Part shown: positions 1 through 8,104 of the stretch, piece by piece
How positions within the stretch are numbered: position 1 is the stretch's first letter
Layout of the letters: each line of letters opens with the position of its first letter
DNA from: UBA6170 sp942491385
GTDB taxonomy: Bacteria > Chloroflexota > Anaerolineae > Anaerolineales > Anaerolineaceae
Direction of reading: 5' to 3'
Length of the DNA: 64,000 nt
NCBI GenBank assembly: GCA_942491385.1
Contig: CALOAF010000005.1
Location: 620,001-684,000 of the forward strand
The notes under the pieces: generated by a model
Database searches by the model: none
What the model was told of the DNA's origin: nothing
Seen by the model: only the letters and a program-made list of their open reading frames with translations
Made by a program: the position numbers and the translations under genes

Positions 1-116
1 CAAAATATCTGCTATAAATAAATATAGCTTTTTCTCCCAAATTTGAATAAATAAATATCCTGACAGTTTTTCAAAGATTACATTCCAATTCTAAACAAAC
101 TGAAGGAGGAGATTGA

Positions 117-1949
117 ATGAAAAAATATACCCTGTTTATTAGTTTCATAATCTTGTTATCCTTGTTATTATCCGCCTGTAAACCCGAACCTGTACCAACA
201 CCGGAAATCCTCATCCAGACTGTCATCGTGCCAGGCACCCCTCAGACAGTCATCATCACAGCGACACCAGCTCCAACCACCGAACCAATCCAGGGTCCAA
301 AAATTCTGCGATTGGCGTATGGTCCCGGAGATATTCCAACCATTGATCCAGCGCTTGCCTGGGATAAAATTTCGATTCAGATCATTGAAGAAACCAGCGT
401 AGGCCTTTTTCGCCAGAATGAGGTGACAACCGAATGGGAAAAAGCCATGGTAAAGGAATGGTCAATTTCTGATGATGGGCTGACCTACACCTTTACATTG
501 CGAGATGATGTTCCGTGGATCCGGTTCAATGGGTCAGCAGTGGAACAGATTTATGATTGTAATGGCAGTCCCCGCATGGTAACCGCGCATGATTTTGTGT
601 ATGGGATGCTGCGAACAGCTAATCCACAAACAGCAGCCGACTTTGCTTACGTGCTCGGGAATGTTGTTGAGGGCTTACAGGAATATAATACCGAAAAGGC
701 CCTCGATTCGTCTAAAGTCGCTATCAAAGCACTGGATGATTTCACCCTTGAAGTAAAAGTGAAACAACCTGCTGTGTATAATATCAATATATTAAGCCTC
801 TGGTTTGCGCACGCCATGCCTGAATGGCTCATTGACGGTGACCAATGCAATGAAGGTCGGGGAGAAAAGTGGATTGAAACAGGCTTCAATCAGGGTTATG
901 GACCATTCACGGTCAAAGAATGGGTGCATGGATCTTATTTAACCCTGGTAAAAAATCCATTCTGGCTTGGCGATGATGTTGTTCCTGCTGCAAAAATTGA
1001 TGAAATTGTGATCAAAATTAAGGATGCCGGACCTGCCTTTGCTGAATTTGAAGCTGGTTACCTGGATGTAGCGCACCTGCCAGTCATTGATTATGACCGT
1101 ATTCACGCTGATCCTGAACTCAGTGCGCTGATCAACCATGATTACACATTGGGAACCGAGTTTTATGCCTTCAACACCACGCTAACACCGACCAATGATA
1201 AACGTGTGCGGCTGGCCTTATCGAAGGCCATTGATCGCCAGGCACTCATGCAGGAATTTCCAATGTATGGACTTCCCGCATCTTTCTTTACACATCCTGG
1301 CGTAACCGGAGCCCCGCAGCCTGCTGATTATCCTGACCTCGGTATTGCTTATGATCCGGATGGTGCAAAAAATCTATTGAATGAATATCTTAATGAAAGA
1401 AGCAAAACAGCTGCTCAATTAAATATCGTTATGATGTATAACACCAGCGATGCCAACAAAAAAGTCGCCGAAGCGATGCAAACTATGTGGAAAGAAATTC
1501 TGGATGTTAATGTGGTCCTGCAAGACCAGGAATGGACAGTCTTCCGTGAAACACGGGTAACAGGAAAAGAAAATATCTACCGGGCTACCTGGAAGCAGGA
1601 ATATCCGGATGCCAATAATTTCCTGCAGGATTTATTTGGAACAAGAGGTATCTATCGCAATATCGTCAACTGGCCGTTGAGCGAGAGATCCACCCAGCAA
1701 CAAATCGACGAAAATAAGAACCCGGCTTATGATCGATTCGTGGATATTTGTCAGAAGGCAGCCATTGAGGTTGACCCTCAAAAACGGGCAGATTTATATG
1801 CACAAGCTGAACAAATCCTAACAGTAGAGGAAGCAGTGGTGATCCCGCTACATTGGTTTGCGCAGGAGGTGCTGATTCAACCGGAGATTGATCATGTTGC
1901 TTCCAACACTGGCATATACCATTTTGAAAAATGGGATATTAACCGTTAA
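117..1949 (+). CDS. Peptide ABC transporter substrate-binding lipoprotein (family 5), canonical order
   Basis: A 610-residue extracytoplasmic binding protein of the oligopeptide/dipeptide family (SBP_bac_5). The N-terminus has a basic start, a hydrophobic core and a lipobox ending LLLSAC, so it should be processed and lipidated at that Cys, followed by a Pro/Thr-rich linker. The mature part follows the usual family order: LRLAYGPG near residue 63, then YTFTLRDD, then GYGPFTVKEW, then the segment VRLALSKAIDRQ in the second half. An AAGGAGGAG ribosome site sits just upstream of the ATG. No permease genes lie beside it, so it is an orphan that may share transporters encoded elsewhere in the window. 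The substrate, peptide or otherwise, cannot be read from sequence. The usual domain order makes it a useful control for the permuted paralogues. Confidence 0.9.
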   Translation: MKKYTLFISFIILLSLLLSACKPEPVPTPEILIQTVIVPGTPQTVIITATPAPTTEPIQGPKILRLAYGPGDIPTIDPALAWDKISIQIIEETSVGLFRQNEVTTEWEKAMVKEWSISDDGLTYTFTLRDDVPWIRFNGSAVEQIYDCNGSPRMVTAHDFVYGMLRTANPQTAADFAYVLGNVVEGLQEYNTEKALDSSKVAIKALDDFTLEVKVKQPAVYNINILSLWFAHAMPEWLIDGDQCNEGRGEKWIETGFNQGYGPFTVKEWVHGSYLTLVKNPFWLGDDVVPAAKIDEIVIKIKDAGPAFAEFEAGYLDVAHLPVIDYDRIHADPELSALINHDYTLGTEFYAFNTTLTPTNDKRVRLALSKAIDRQALMQEFPMYGLPASFFTHPGVTGAPQPADYPDLGIAYDPDGAKNLLNEYLNERSKTAAQLNIVMMYNTSDANKKVAEAMQTMWKEILDVNVVLQDQEWTVFRETRVTGKENIYRATWKQEYPDANNFLQDLFGTRGIYRNIVNWPLSERSTQQQIDENKNPAYDRFVDICQKAAIEVDPQKRADLYAQAEQILTVEEAVVIPLHWFAQEVLIQPEIDHVASNTGIYHFEKWDINR

Positions 1950-1970
1950 TCGATCACATCATAACAACAA

Positions 1971-1999
1971 ACCGCCTTCTAACTAGAAGGTGGTTTTTA
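1971..1999. terminator. Rho-independent terminator, probably bidirectional
   Basis: A 10-bp stem (ACCGCCTTCT / AGAAGGTGGT, one G-T pair) with a 4-nt loop is followed by TTTTAT. It lies between the convergent binding-protein gene and the response regulator. The T run is clear on the plus strand and weaker on the minus strand. Confidence 0.8.
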
Positions 2000-2001
2000 T
2001 A

Positions 2002-3072
2002 TTAATCATCTTCATCATCGGGTGCCAACCCCAGCTTGGCAGCCTGGTCAAAGGTCAAGATATCAGGGTTATCCAGGTCATAAGCCTTGGCGATATCAGC
2101 TTCATCCCAGAATTTATCAACCCCTGAAATTTTTGATTTGTTTTCTAATAGCGCTTTAAAAACATCATCCTCATCTTCTACTGTGTTCTGTTCTTCCATG
2201 GAATTAATGGTTTCTTCGATTGGCAATTCCAGGCTTTGTTCAACAGGTAACACGCCCATGCGGTTCAATATTTGTATGATTTCACCCTGAAATTCCAACA
2301 TTACATCCACCACCAAAGGAATGCGCTGAGAACCCCTACCGGTGGGAACACGTAAGACCAGCGCAAAATCTCCTAGCGGTGACATGAAAAGATTGTAATC
2401 TTTTATTCCGAAACAGAACACTGCCCGGTCTGGTTGTTTACCTTCAATATTTTGCATGAAATTTGCCGAAGAAGACATAATTGGCATGATCAATGCTGCC
2501 CACTTGGCTTCAAATTCAGGTAGCAGACTATCCCCAGATTGCGCAACCAGACGACCAGATTCACTTAATAACCAGACATGACTGGCAGAGACTTCTTTTC
2601 GCAAAGAAGCCATCGAATCGGATAGATTTCTTTCGTAATCACTTTCATTCAATAACTCAAATTCAGGCAGTATGGTAGTATCCACCGTGGTCCCAGAAGA
2701 TTTCAAACCAAGAATCAAACTAACTGTGTCTAGAAATAATGGCATTTCAATTGGTTTTCTGAGGAAGATATTCGCACCAGCATCCCGTGCTCTTTCTTCA
2801 ATATCCCTGTCAGTCATCCCTGACATCATTACGATTTTAACCTTGGGATGCCTATCACGAATTTTACGTAACATTTCCAATCCGGAAATACCTGGCAAAC
2901 GAATATCCGTAATGATCAAATCCAGTTTCCCTTTTGAAATTTCCAGCATTGCCTCTTCGGCTGAAGGGGTGAGGAAAACCTCGATTTCAGGGTCCAGCGT
3001 GAAAATTGCTGATTTCAAGACCCTGGTAATATCAAATGAATCATCAATGATTAATACTTTTTTATTTGCCAT
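2002..3072 (-). CDS. Response regulator with N-terminal receiver domain and uncharacterised C-terminal region
   Basis: A 356-residue protein. Its first about 120 residues are a CheY-like receiver: the acidic pocket is in VLIIDDS, the phosphoacceptor Asp is in LIITDIRLPG, a Ser/Thr switch position is in VMMSGMT, and the conserved Lys is in FLRKP. The remainder has no helix-turn-helix, GGDEF or kinase motif that I recognise. It contains a predicted alpha/beta stretch and a very acidic C-terminal tail ending in DDEDD. The ATG at 3072 was chosen because GGAAGGAG lies just before it; a TTG further upstream overlaps that ribosome site. No histidine kinase is adjacent. The output is probably a protein-protein interaction rather than DNA binding, which is inference. 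Confidence 0.8.
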   Translation of the reverse strand: MANKKVLIIDDSFDITRVLKSAIFTLDPEIEVFLTPSAEEAMLEISKGKLDLIITDIRLPGISGLEMLRKIRDRHPKVKIVMMSGMTDRDIEERARDAGANIFLRKPIEMPLFLDTVSLILGLKSSGTTVDTTILPEFELLNESDYERNLSDSMASLRKEVSASHVWLLSESGRLVAQSGDSLLPEFEAKWAALIMPIMSSSANFMQNIEGKQPDRAVFCFGIKDYNLFMSPLGDFALVLRVPTGRGSQRIPLVVDVMLEFQGEIIQILNRMGVLPVEQSLELPIEETINSMEEQNTVEDEDDVFKALLENKSKISGVDKFWDEADIAKAYDLDNPDILTFDQAAKLGLAPDDEDD

Positions 3073-3146
3073 TGTATCTACTCCTTCCAAGCAATTGGAT
3101 GGATTAAAAAATGATTTAATCGTATCATTTCAATAATTTGGGGTTC

Positions 3147-3176
3147 TTTTTTTGGCGAGCCTGCTCGTCAAAAAAA
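3147..3176. repeat. Inverted repeat with T/A-tract arms upstream of the response regulator
   Basis: TTTTTTTGGCGAGC and GCTCGTCAAAAAAA form a 14-bp stem with one G-T-type mismatch and a 2-nt centre. The T tract precedes the GC stem and the A tract follows it on both strands, so this is not an ordinary terminator. It may be a 5' leader hairpin or an operator for the response regulator gene. Confidence 0.5.
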
Positions 3177-3251
3177 ACACGCCAACCCTCTTTTATTGAG
3201 ATGTTACATTTAATCTATGAAATTAATATAGATATTATAGCAGAAGCAGCC

Positions 3252-3296
3252 CTAAATAAAAAAACATTCCTAATCTGGAATGTTTTTTTATTTAGT
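3252..3296 (-). terminator. Terminator of the first Opp operon
   Basis: AAACATTCC and GGAATGTTT form a stem around a 6-nt loop, flanked by A and T tracts, so it could act in both directions. It lies 11 bases beyond the stop codon of the frameshifted membrane-protein reading frame, which supports that frame being the last gene of the operon. Confidence 0.8.
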
Positions 3297-3307
3297 AAAT
3301 CCAAGTT

Positions 3308-3513
3308 TTAACGATCTCCTCGATTAATTCGGACAAAGAAAGCTGATCCAATTACTCCAATGACCACACCAATTAAGGAAATAATAAAGGAGAAGAAGTT
3401 AAAAAATAAGTGGATTCAAGCACATCCATCACCATCAGGAACGGTAATACCACGCCCAGCAATACAAAGAAAAAGGCGATCAGAAATAACCGTGTGGGGG
3501 TGATATGTTTCAT
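3308..3513 (-). pseudogene. Small two-helix membrane protein gene with apparent -1 frameshift
   Basis: An ATG overlaps the stop of the upstream ATPase gene as ATGA, so this looks like the last cistron of the Opp operon. The first frame reads MKHITPTRLFLIAFFFVLLG and continues to about residue 39, then stops early at 3373. After one base of slippage the other frame continues in good hydrophobic sequence (NFFSFIISLIGVVIGVIGS) and ends in RINRGDR at 3308, just before a terminator. Joined, the product is about 68 residues with two membrane helices. The junction on the minus strand is T TTT TTA at 3400-3406. Either one base has been lost from a homopolymer (mutation or sequencing error) or this is a programmed shift. 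The function is unknown. Confidence 0.6.
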
Positions 3514-4535
3514 TCGTACAACCAACAATGAACGTAATGGTTTTTAACTTGTTCAAATTCCGGAGGTTCCTTGACATCGCAAACACCTTCAATCATCTTG
3601 GGACAACGTGGGTGGAAACGACATCCTGACGGAGGTTTCACCAAACTGGGTGGTTCTCCTGGTGGGACATCCTGGAACTCATCTACATTTTTCGCATCCG
3701 GATCTGAAGTTGCTGCTAACAATGCATGCGTGTAAGGATGCTGAGCGTTCATGACCAGTTCCTCAACATCAGCTTTTTCGACCAATTTACCAGCATACAT
3801 GACAAAGATACGTTCAGAGAAATAACGCACGGTGGAAAGGTCATGGGTTATGTAAATAACTGCCAATTCATGTGCTTCCTGCAAGCCACGCAAAAGTTTC
3901 AGAACTTCAACACGGACAGATGCATCCAACATGGAAACTGGTTCATCAGCCACAAGCAGTGTTGGATTTAAGATCATTGCTCGGGCAATCACCACACGTT
4001 GTTGTTGACCACCACTGAGCATATGGGGGAATTTCGGTAAGAACTCATTCACTGGTGTCATTTTCACTTCTTCAAATGCTTTATGAATTCGTTCTAAACG
4101 TTCTTTTTTATCTTTAATACCCTGCACAATCATGGGTTCTTCCATGATGGATTTGATATTCATAAATGGCGCTAATGCTCCATAGGGATCCTGTTGAACA
4201 TAACCAACCTTCGAACGATACCAGTTCAACTCTTTTCTGGAGAAACTGGTCATCGGGCGACCTTCATAAAGAATATCTCCCTTGGTTGGGACGTTAATTC
4301 CTAGGATGGTTTTCATCAAACTGGATTTTCCACAGCCGCTTTCCCCGACCAATGCAATGGTTTCCTTGCGTTTCAGATCAAAGCTAACATTATCTACCGC
4401 GTGCACATACCCGGCGTGTCCAAAACCAAACTTTCTTAATTCAAACCAGACTCGTAAATCCTGAACAGAGAGCAGTGTATCTGGACTGATTGGGCGAAAC
4501 TCTTTAATTTCTGTTTTATCTTTTGTTACAGCCAT
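3510..4535 (-). CDS. Oligopeptide ABC transporter ATP-binding protein, OppF type
   Basis: A 341-residue cytoplasmic ATPase that would pair with the product of the gene just upstream to drive peptide import. Walker A is GESGCGKSS, the signature is LSGGQQQR, and Walker B is LLVADEPVSMLDAS. The C-terminal extension carries the Cys-rich PSGCRFHPRCP element typical of OppD/OppF proteins. The start has GGGAGAA upstream. It lies 16 bases after the OppD-type gene and overlaps a small membrane-protein gene by ATGA, which fits translational coupling within one operon. Confidence 0.93.
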   Translation of the reverse strand: MAVTKDKTEIKEFRPISPDTLLSVQDLRVWFELRKFGFGHAGYVHAVDNVSFDLKRKETIALVGESGCGKSSLMKTILGINVPTKGDILYEGRPMTSFSRKELNWYRSKVGYVQQDPYGALAPFMNIKSIMEEPMIVQGIKDKKERLERIHKAFEEVKMTPVNEFLPKFPHMLSGGQQQRVVIARAMILNPTLLVADEPVSMLDASVRVEVLKLLRGLQEAHELAVIYITHDLSTVRYFSERIFVMYAGKLVEKADVEELVMNAQHPYTHALLAATSDPDAKNVDEFQDVPPGEPPSLVKPPSGCRFHPRCPKMIEGVCDVKEPPEFEQVKNHYVHCWLYE

Positions 4536-4551
4536 TCTTTTTCTCCCTGTT

Positions 4552-5511
4552 TCAAGTATATAACCAGCATTTTACCAGAATTCCATCTACATTTACTGTT
4601 GGTGGTTCTTCTGAGCATTTGCTAAAGCGTTTATGACATCGATCTGCAAACCGGCAACCAGTAGGAGGATTAATCAAACTGGGTGGTTGGCCGGTGATAA
4701 AATCAGGCTGAGTCTTTCCTCTTAAACGTGGAACAGAAGCCATTAGTTTAGCGGAATAGGGGTGCAACGGGGCTGTGAAAAAGCGGCGATTATCAGCCAC
4801 CTCAACAATTTGTCCGGCATACATCACCACCACATCATCGGCTAGCTCACTGGACGTTGAAATATCGTGGGTGATCAGAATGAAACTGGTAGCAATTTCT
4901 TTCTTGATGCGTTTCAACAGGTTCATGATGTTGGCCTGGGTCAACACATCCAATGCGGATGTTGGTTCATCCAGAACCACCAGATCAGGCACAGTGACCA
5001 GTGACATAGCGATCGCCACACGTTGGCGCATACCGCCGCTCAATTCAAAGGCGTAACGATGTAAAAAATCTACCGGCACACCAACACGTTGGAACATGGT
5101 TTTTGCCTGTTCCAATGCAGCTTCCTTTTCTACGCTATGATGAACAATGATGGGTTCTGCAACCTGATCACCGACTTTCAATACTGGGTTGAGTGAATTC
5201 ATCGCAGCTTGGGGTACCATCGACATGCGTACCCAGCGAACATCAGTGCGGTACTTCTCATCACTCATTTGCATGGTATCAACACCATTCAATAAAACCT
5301 TGCCGGAATATTCAGCTACGTTACGCGGTAGAAGCCTTAATAGTGCTTTTGCCATGGAAGTCTTACCACAGCCCGATTCTCCAATAACAACAACCGCTCT
5401 GTTATTGGGTAAGTCAAAATCAACTCCATCGACTGCCTGAACAACACCTTTCGAGGCTTTAAAGTAGAGTTTTAGATTTTCCACATGCAATAATGTATTA
5501 TTTTCTTTCAT
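4552..5511 (-). CDS. Oligopeptide ABC transporter ATP-binding protein, OppD type
   Basis: A 319-residue nucleotide-binding subunit. Walker A is GESGCGKTS, the signature is LSGGMRQR, Walker B is LVVLDEPTSALD, and the switch His lies in LITHD. The C-terminal oligopeptide/dipeptide element PTGCRFADRCH follows. The gene starts 3 bases after the oppC stop and ends 16 bases before the OppF-type gene, the usual BCDF order. It should form a heterodimer with the OppF-type product on the inner face of the membrane. Confidence 0.93.
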   Translation of the reverse strand: MKENNTLLHVENLKLYFKASKGVVQAVDGVDFDLPNNRAVVVIGESGCGKTSMAKALLRLLPRNVAEYSGKVLLNGVDTMQMSDEKYRTDVRWVRMSMVPQAAMNSLNPVLKVGDQVAEPIIVHHSVEKEAALEQAKTMFQRVGVPVDFLHRYAFELSGGMRQRVAIAMSLVTVPDLVVLDEPTSALDVLTQANIMNLLKRIKKEIATSFILITHDISTSSELADDVVVMYAGQIVEVADNRRFFTAPLHPYSAKLMASVPRLRGKTQPDFITGQPPSLINPPTGCRFADRCHKRFSKCSEEPPTVNVDGILVKCWLYT

Positions 5512-5514
5512 GTT

Positions 5515-6864
5515 TTACATACCTCGCAAACGTGGATTAAAGACACGATCAAGAGCAAAACCTAAAGAGGCAAACCCCAGACCGGTAATCATTAATAGTA
5601 CTGCCGGTTGAACAATCCAGTAATACTGGCCGCGGTAAAGTGCAGCATTCGAGTACGCTTCATTGATTGTCTTTCCCCAGGTGGGTAAGACCGGATCACC
5701 CAGACCTAATAAAGCCAGTGAGGCTTCCAGGAACACAAATGAAGGTACCGCAGAAATCAGGCCAGGCAAGAGCAACGGAATGATACGGGGGATTAAGTAT
5801 CGGAAGATAATTCGCTTATCACTGGCACCATACGCGCGGGCAGCTTCAATGTAGGTGGATTCCTTCACCTGCATAAACATGGCCCGGTAGGATTTAATTC
5901 CAGCGGTAAAAATACTCAACGCCACTGTGGCACCTAAAATCGTCCAGAGACTTCTGGAATAAAAAGTACCAATCATGATCAGAATTGATAGGAACGGCAG
6001 CACCAGATTTATCTCGGTGATTCTCTGAATAATGCCATCCACAATGCCACCAAACCAGGTACCAATAGCAGCAATAGACATTGTTAAAATTGAAGTTCCC
6101 AAGGCTGCAATCAAACCAAAAGCCAGAGCAATCGGAATACCCCACAGGATCGGCAAAATTAAATCCCTGCGCATATGGTCTGTCCCTGCCCAGCCAAAGA
6201 CTTCACCTAAGAGAACGAATTCAGGTTGTACGGTAGAATCGGGTTCAAATACAATTTGTTCAACAACCAATTGGTAGGTACCTTTCACTGGCGTTTGAAC
6301 TTCTGATTCAGATTCCTGATCCAGAAAAAGACCAATGACGGGGGCTACATTTCCTAATTTTTTCAGTAATTTCTCTTCCTGATTAATCGGATAAGTCTGC
6401 GTTTTACCAATGGCGAAATTATTAATTTTAATCTCCGTACCATCCGGGGTAATCCATTTCAGGGAGACAAATGGCTGTTTTTCCTTGTATTCTGCGGTAA
6501 AGTACATGGTTAACTCGGTAGGAAAGCTTTCATATTGATGGTCAAAAGTAAATGTTGTCGTTTTGATCAGCGTTCCACCTTCGGTGGTCTCTTCAGTAAC
6601 AGTCACACCTTCATCACCCTCAACCATATCAAATGATACAACTAATTTGTCCTCCCTGAACCAGTTATACCATTTTGGTGGAACAGTGCGAGGATTTTTT
6701 CCTACGACTTGTTCGCCACCCCGCCAGATATCAATGGCGTCATTATAAGGAATTTTCACAACTACAATGATTGCTGAAATGACCAATGTTACCACAATGA
6801 AAATACCAAAGATTGCGGATGGATATTTTAATATTTCTCGCAGGTTATTCAAGAATTGTTTCAT
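5515..6864 (-). CDS. Oligopeptide ABC transporter permease, OppC type, with beta-rich extracytoplasmic insertion
   Basis: A 449-residue membrane permease, longer than the usual roughly 300 residues. One membrane helix lies at about residues 16-37. An insertion of about 175 residues (about 38-215), rich in Thr, Glu and alternating beta-type sequence, comes next. The family core then resumes at AGTDHMRRDLILPILWG, where OppC normally has GTDxxGRD. The ATPase-contacting EAA loop is IEAARAYGASDKRIIFRYL. The start overlaps the oppB stop by ATGA. The insert faces outside and may dock the unusual binding protein of this operon, which is inference. Confidence 0.88.
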   Translation of the reverse strand: MKQFLNNLREILKYPSAIFGIFIVVTLVISAIIVVVKIPYNDAIDIWRGGEQVVGKNPRTVPPKWYNWFREDKLVVSFDMVEGDEGVTVTEETTEGGTLIKTTTFTFDHQYESFPTELTMYFTAEYKEKQPFVSLKWITPDGTEIKINNFAIGKTQTYPINQEEKLLKKLGNVAPVIGLFLDQESESEVQTPVKGTYQLVVEQIVFEPDSTVQPEFVLLGEVFGWAGTDHMRRDLILPILWGIPIALAFGLIAALGTSILTMSIAAIGTWFGGIVDGIIQRITEINLVLPFLSILIMIGTFYSRSLWTILGATVALSIFTAGIKSYRAMFMQVKESTYIEAARAYGASDKRIIFRYLIPRIIPLLLPGLISAVPSFVFLEASLALLGLGDPVLPTWGKTINEAYSNAALYRGQYYWIVQPAVLLMITGLGFASLGFALDRVFNPRLRGM

Positions 6865-8000
6865 TGCGAACCTCCACCACTACCAATTTTCACCCTTGGA
6901 TCTACCAGAGCATAAGCAAAATCAAGCAAGAAAACGGTAATCGCCAGTAAATACGCGTATATAATTGTTGTGCCAACAATAACGGGGGTATCATATAGAC
7001 CAATTGCCTTGTAAGTCACTCTACCTAACCCAGGCCATTGAAATACTGTTTCTGTAATGATGGCACCAGCCCACAATGTAATCAGCAATAAAGCGAATGA
7101 TGTGATGATGGTTGGTAAAGTGGGACGCAGAATATAGCGTCGCTCTATATCACGCGAAGATAGCCCTTTTGCCTTGGCAGTCTCCACATAATCTTCACTG
7201 GAATAAATCAGGAAAAAAGTTCGCCAGTTATAAATGCTTAAAAAGAATGATGATAATATCAATGCGCTGGCAGGTAAAATTAAATGTTTTCCAATGCTCA
7301 ATGCCCGGCCAAGAAAGTCCTTTGGAACCGGTGCGTCAATCACACCTCCGAACGGTAGTACTTTTAATACTGCCGCAAAAATGAGAATTAGAAAAATACC
7401 ATAAAACCAGGGTGGCACAGAGGATGTAGGCGATAATGTAATGACTACTTTATCCAAAAAACTACCATATTTTCTGGAAAGCGCTAAGGCGATAAATATC
7501 GTGCTGAAGAATAATATTAAATTCGAAGTGCCCATCAGGAGTAGTGTGTATGGAATACGCTCCAATATGATTGCTTTAACATTTCTCGAGCCACTATCGC
7601 TTGATAAAAATAAAGCACGACCAAGATTCATTGTTAATGCGTTCTTTAAGAAACGAAAATTTCTAATCAGTAACGGTTGGTCCAGATTCAGACGGTCAAT
7701 TTCAGATTGAATTTTTTCCTCGGTTAGCTGAGTTTTTGTCGCAGCATCCATGTTTTTAAACGCCGGATTCATTTGAATTTGCATGGTAACGCGTTCCTGA
7801 ATTTCCGCTTTCATCATCTGGTCAACATAACCACCCATATTCGCGATCATAATCGTTAGATAGATACCAATGACCACAGTGATAAAGAGGGACAGTAACC
7901 TGACCGCAGAATATTTCATTACCCGCGACAAGGTACTGATAAATCCAGATTTTTGTTTTTTTTCAACATTGGGTGTGATTAATTCTGCATCCGACCCCAT
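6861..8000 (-). CDS. Oligopeptide ABC transporter permease, OppB type
   Basis: A 379-residue integral membrane protein of the binding-protein-dependent transport family. It has one membrane helix at about residues 32-54, then a charged, Gln-rich extracytoplasmic segment of about 75 residues that is longer than usual, then the core. The EAA loop reads VETAKAKGLSSRDIERRYI, and the C-terminus is FAYALVDPRVK, typical of OppB. GGAGG lies 9 bases before the ATG. It pairs with the OppC-type permease, whose gene it overlaps by 4 bases. Confidence 0.9.
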   Translation of the reverse strand: MGSDAELITPNVEKKQKSGFISTLSRVMKYSAVRLLSLFITVVIGIYLTIMIANMGGYVDQMMKAEIQERVTMQIQMNPAFKNMDAATKTQLTEEKIQSEIDRLNLDQPLLIRNFRFLKNALTMNLGRALFLSSDSGSRNVKAIILERIPYTLLLMGTSNLILFFSTIFIALALSRKYGSFLDKVVITLSPTSSVPPWFYGIFLILIFAAVLKVLPFGGVIDAPVPKDFLGRALSIGKHLILPASALILSSFFLSIYNWRTFFLIYSSEDYVETAKAKGLSSRDIERRYILRPTLPTIITSFALLLITLWAGAIITETVFQWPGLGRVTYKAIGLYDTPVIVGTTIIYAYLLAITVFLLDFAYALVDPRVKIGSGGGSQ

Positions 8001-8025
8001 ATGATCCTACCTCCAAAAATTGGAT

Positions 8026-8063
8026 AAGAAGGGGCAAGGAGAGTGATCGCCTTGCCCCTTCTT
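8026..8063 (-). terminator. Intercistronic hairpin between binding-protein and permease genes
   Basis: A 14-bp perfect stem (AAGAAGGGGCAAGG / CCTTGCCCCTTCTT) with a 10-nt loop lies between the binding-protein stop and oppB. There is no strong T run after it on the minus strand, so it is more likely an attenuator or an mRNA-stabilising hairpin that lets the binding protein be made in excess. Confidence 0.65.
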
Positions 8064-8104
8064 CTTACTCAAATGACTTCTTTGTGAAATTTATAACCTT
8101 GTTT

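Noticed and set aside
3147..3176. Rho-independent terminator
   Set aside because: T tract precedes and A tract follows the stem on both strands, the reverse of a terminator.
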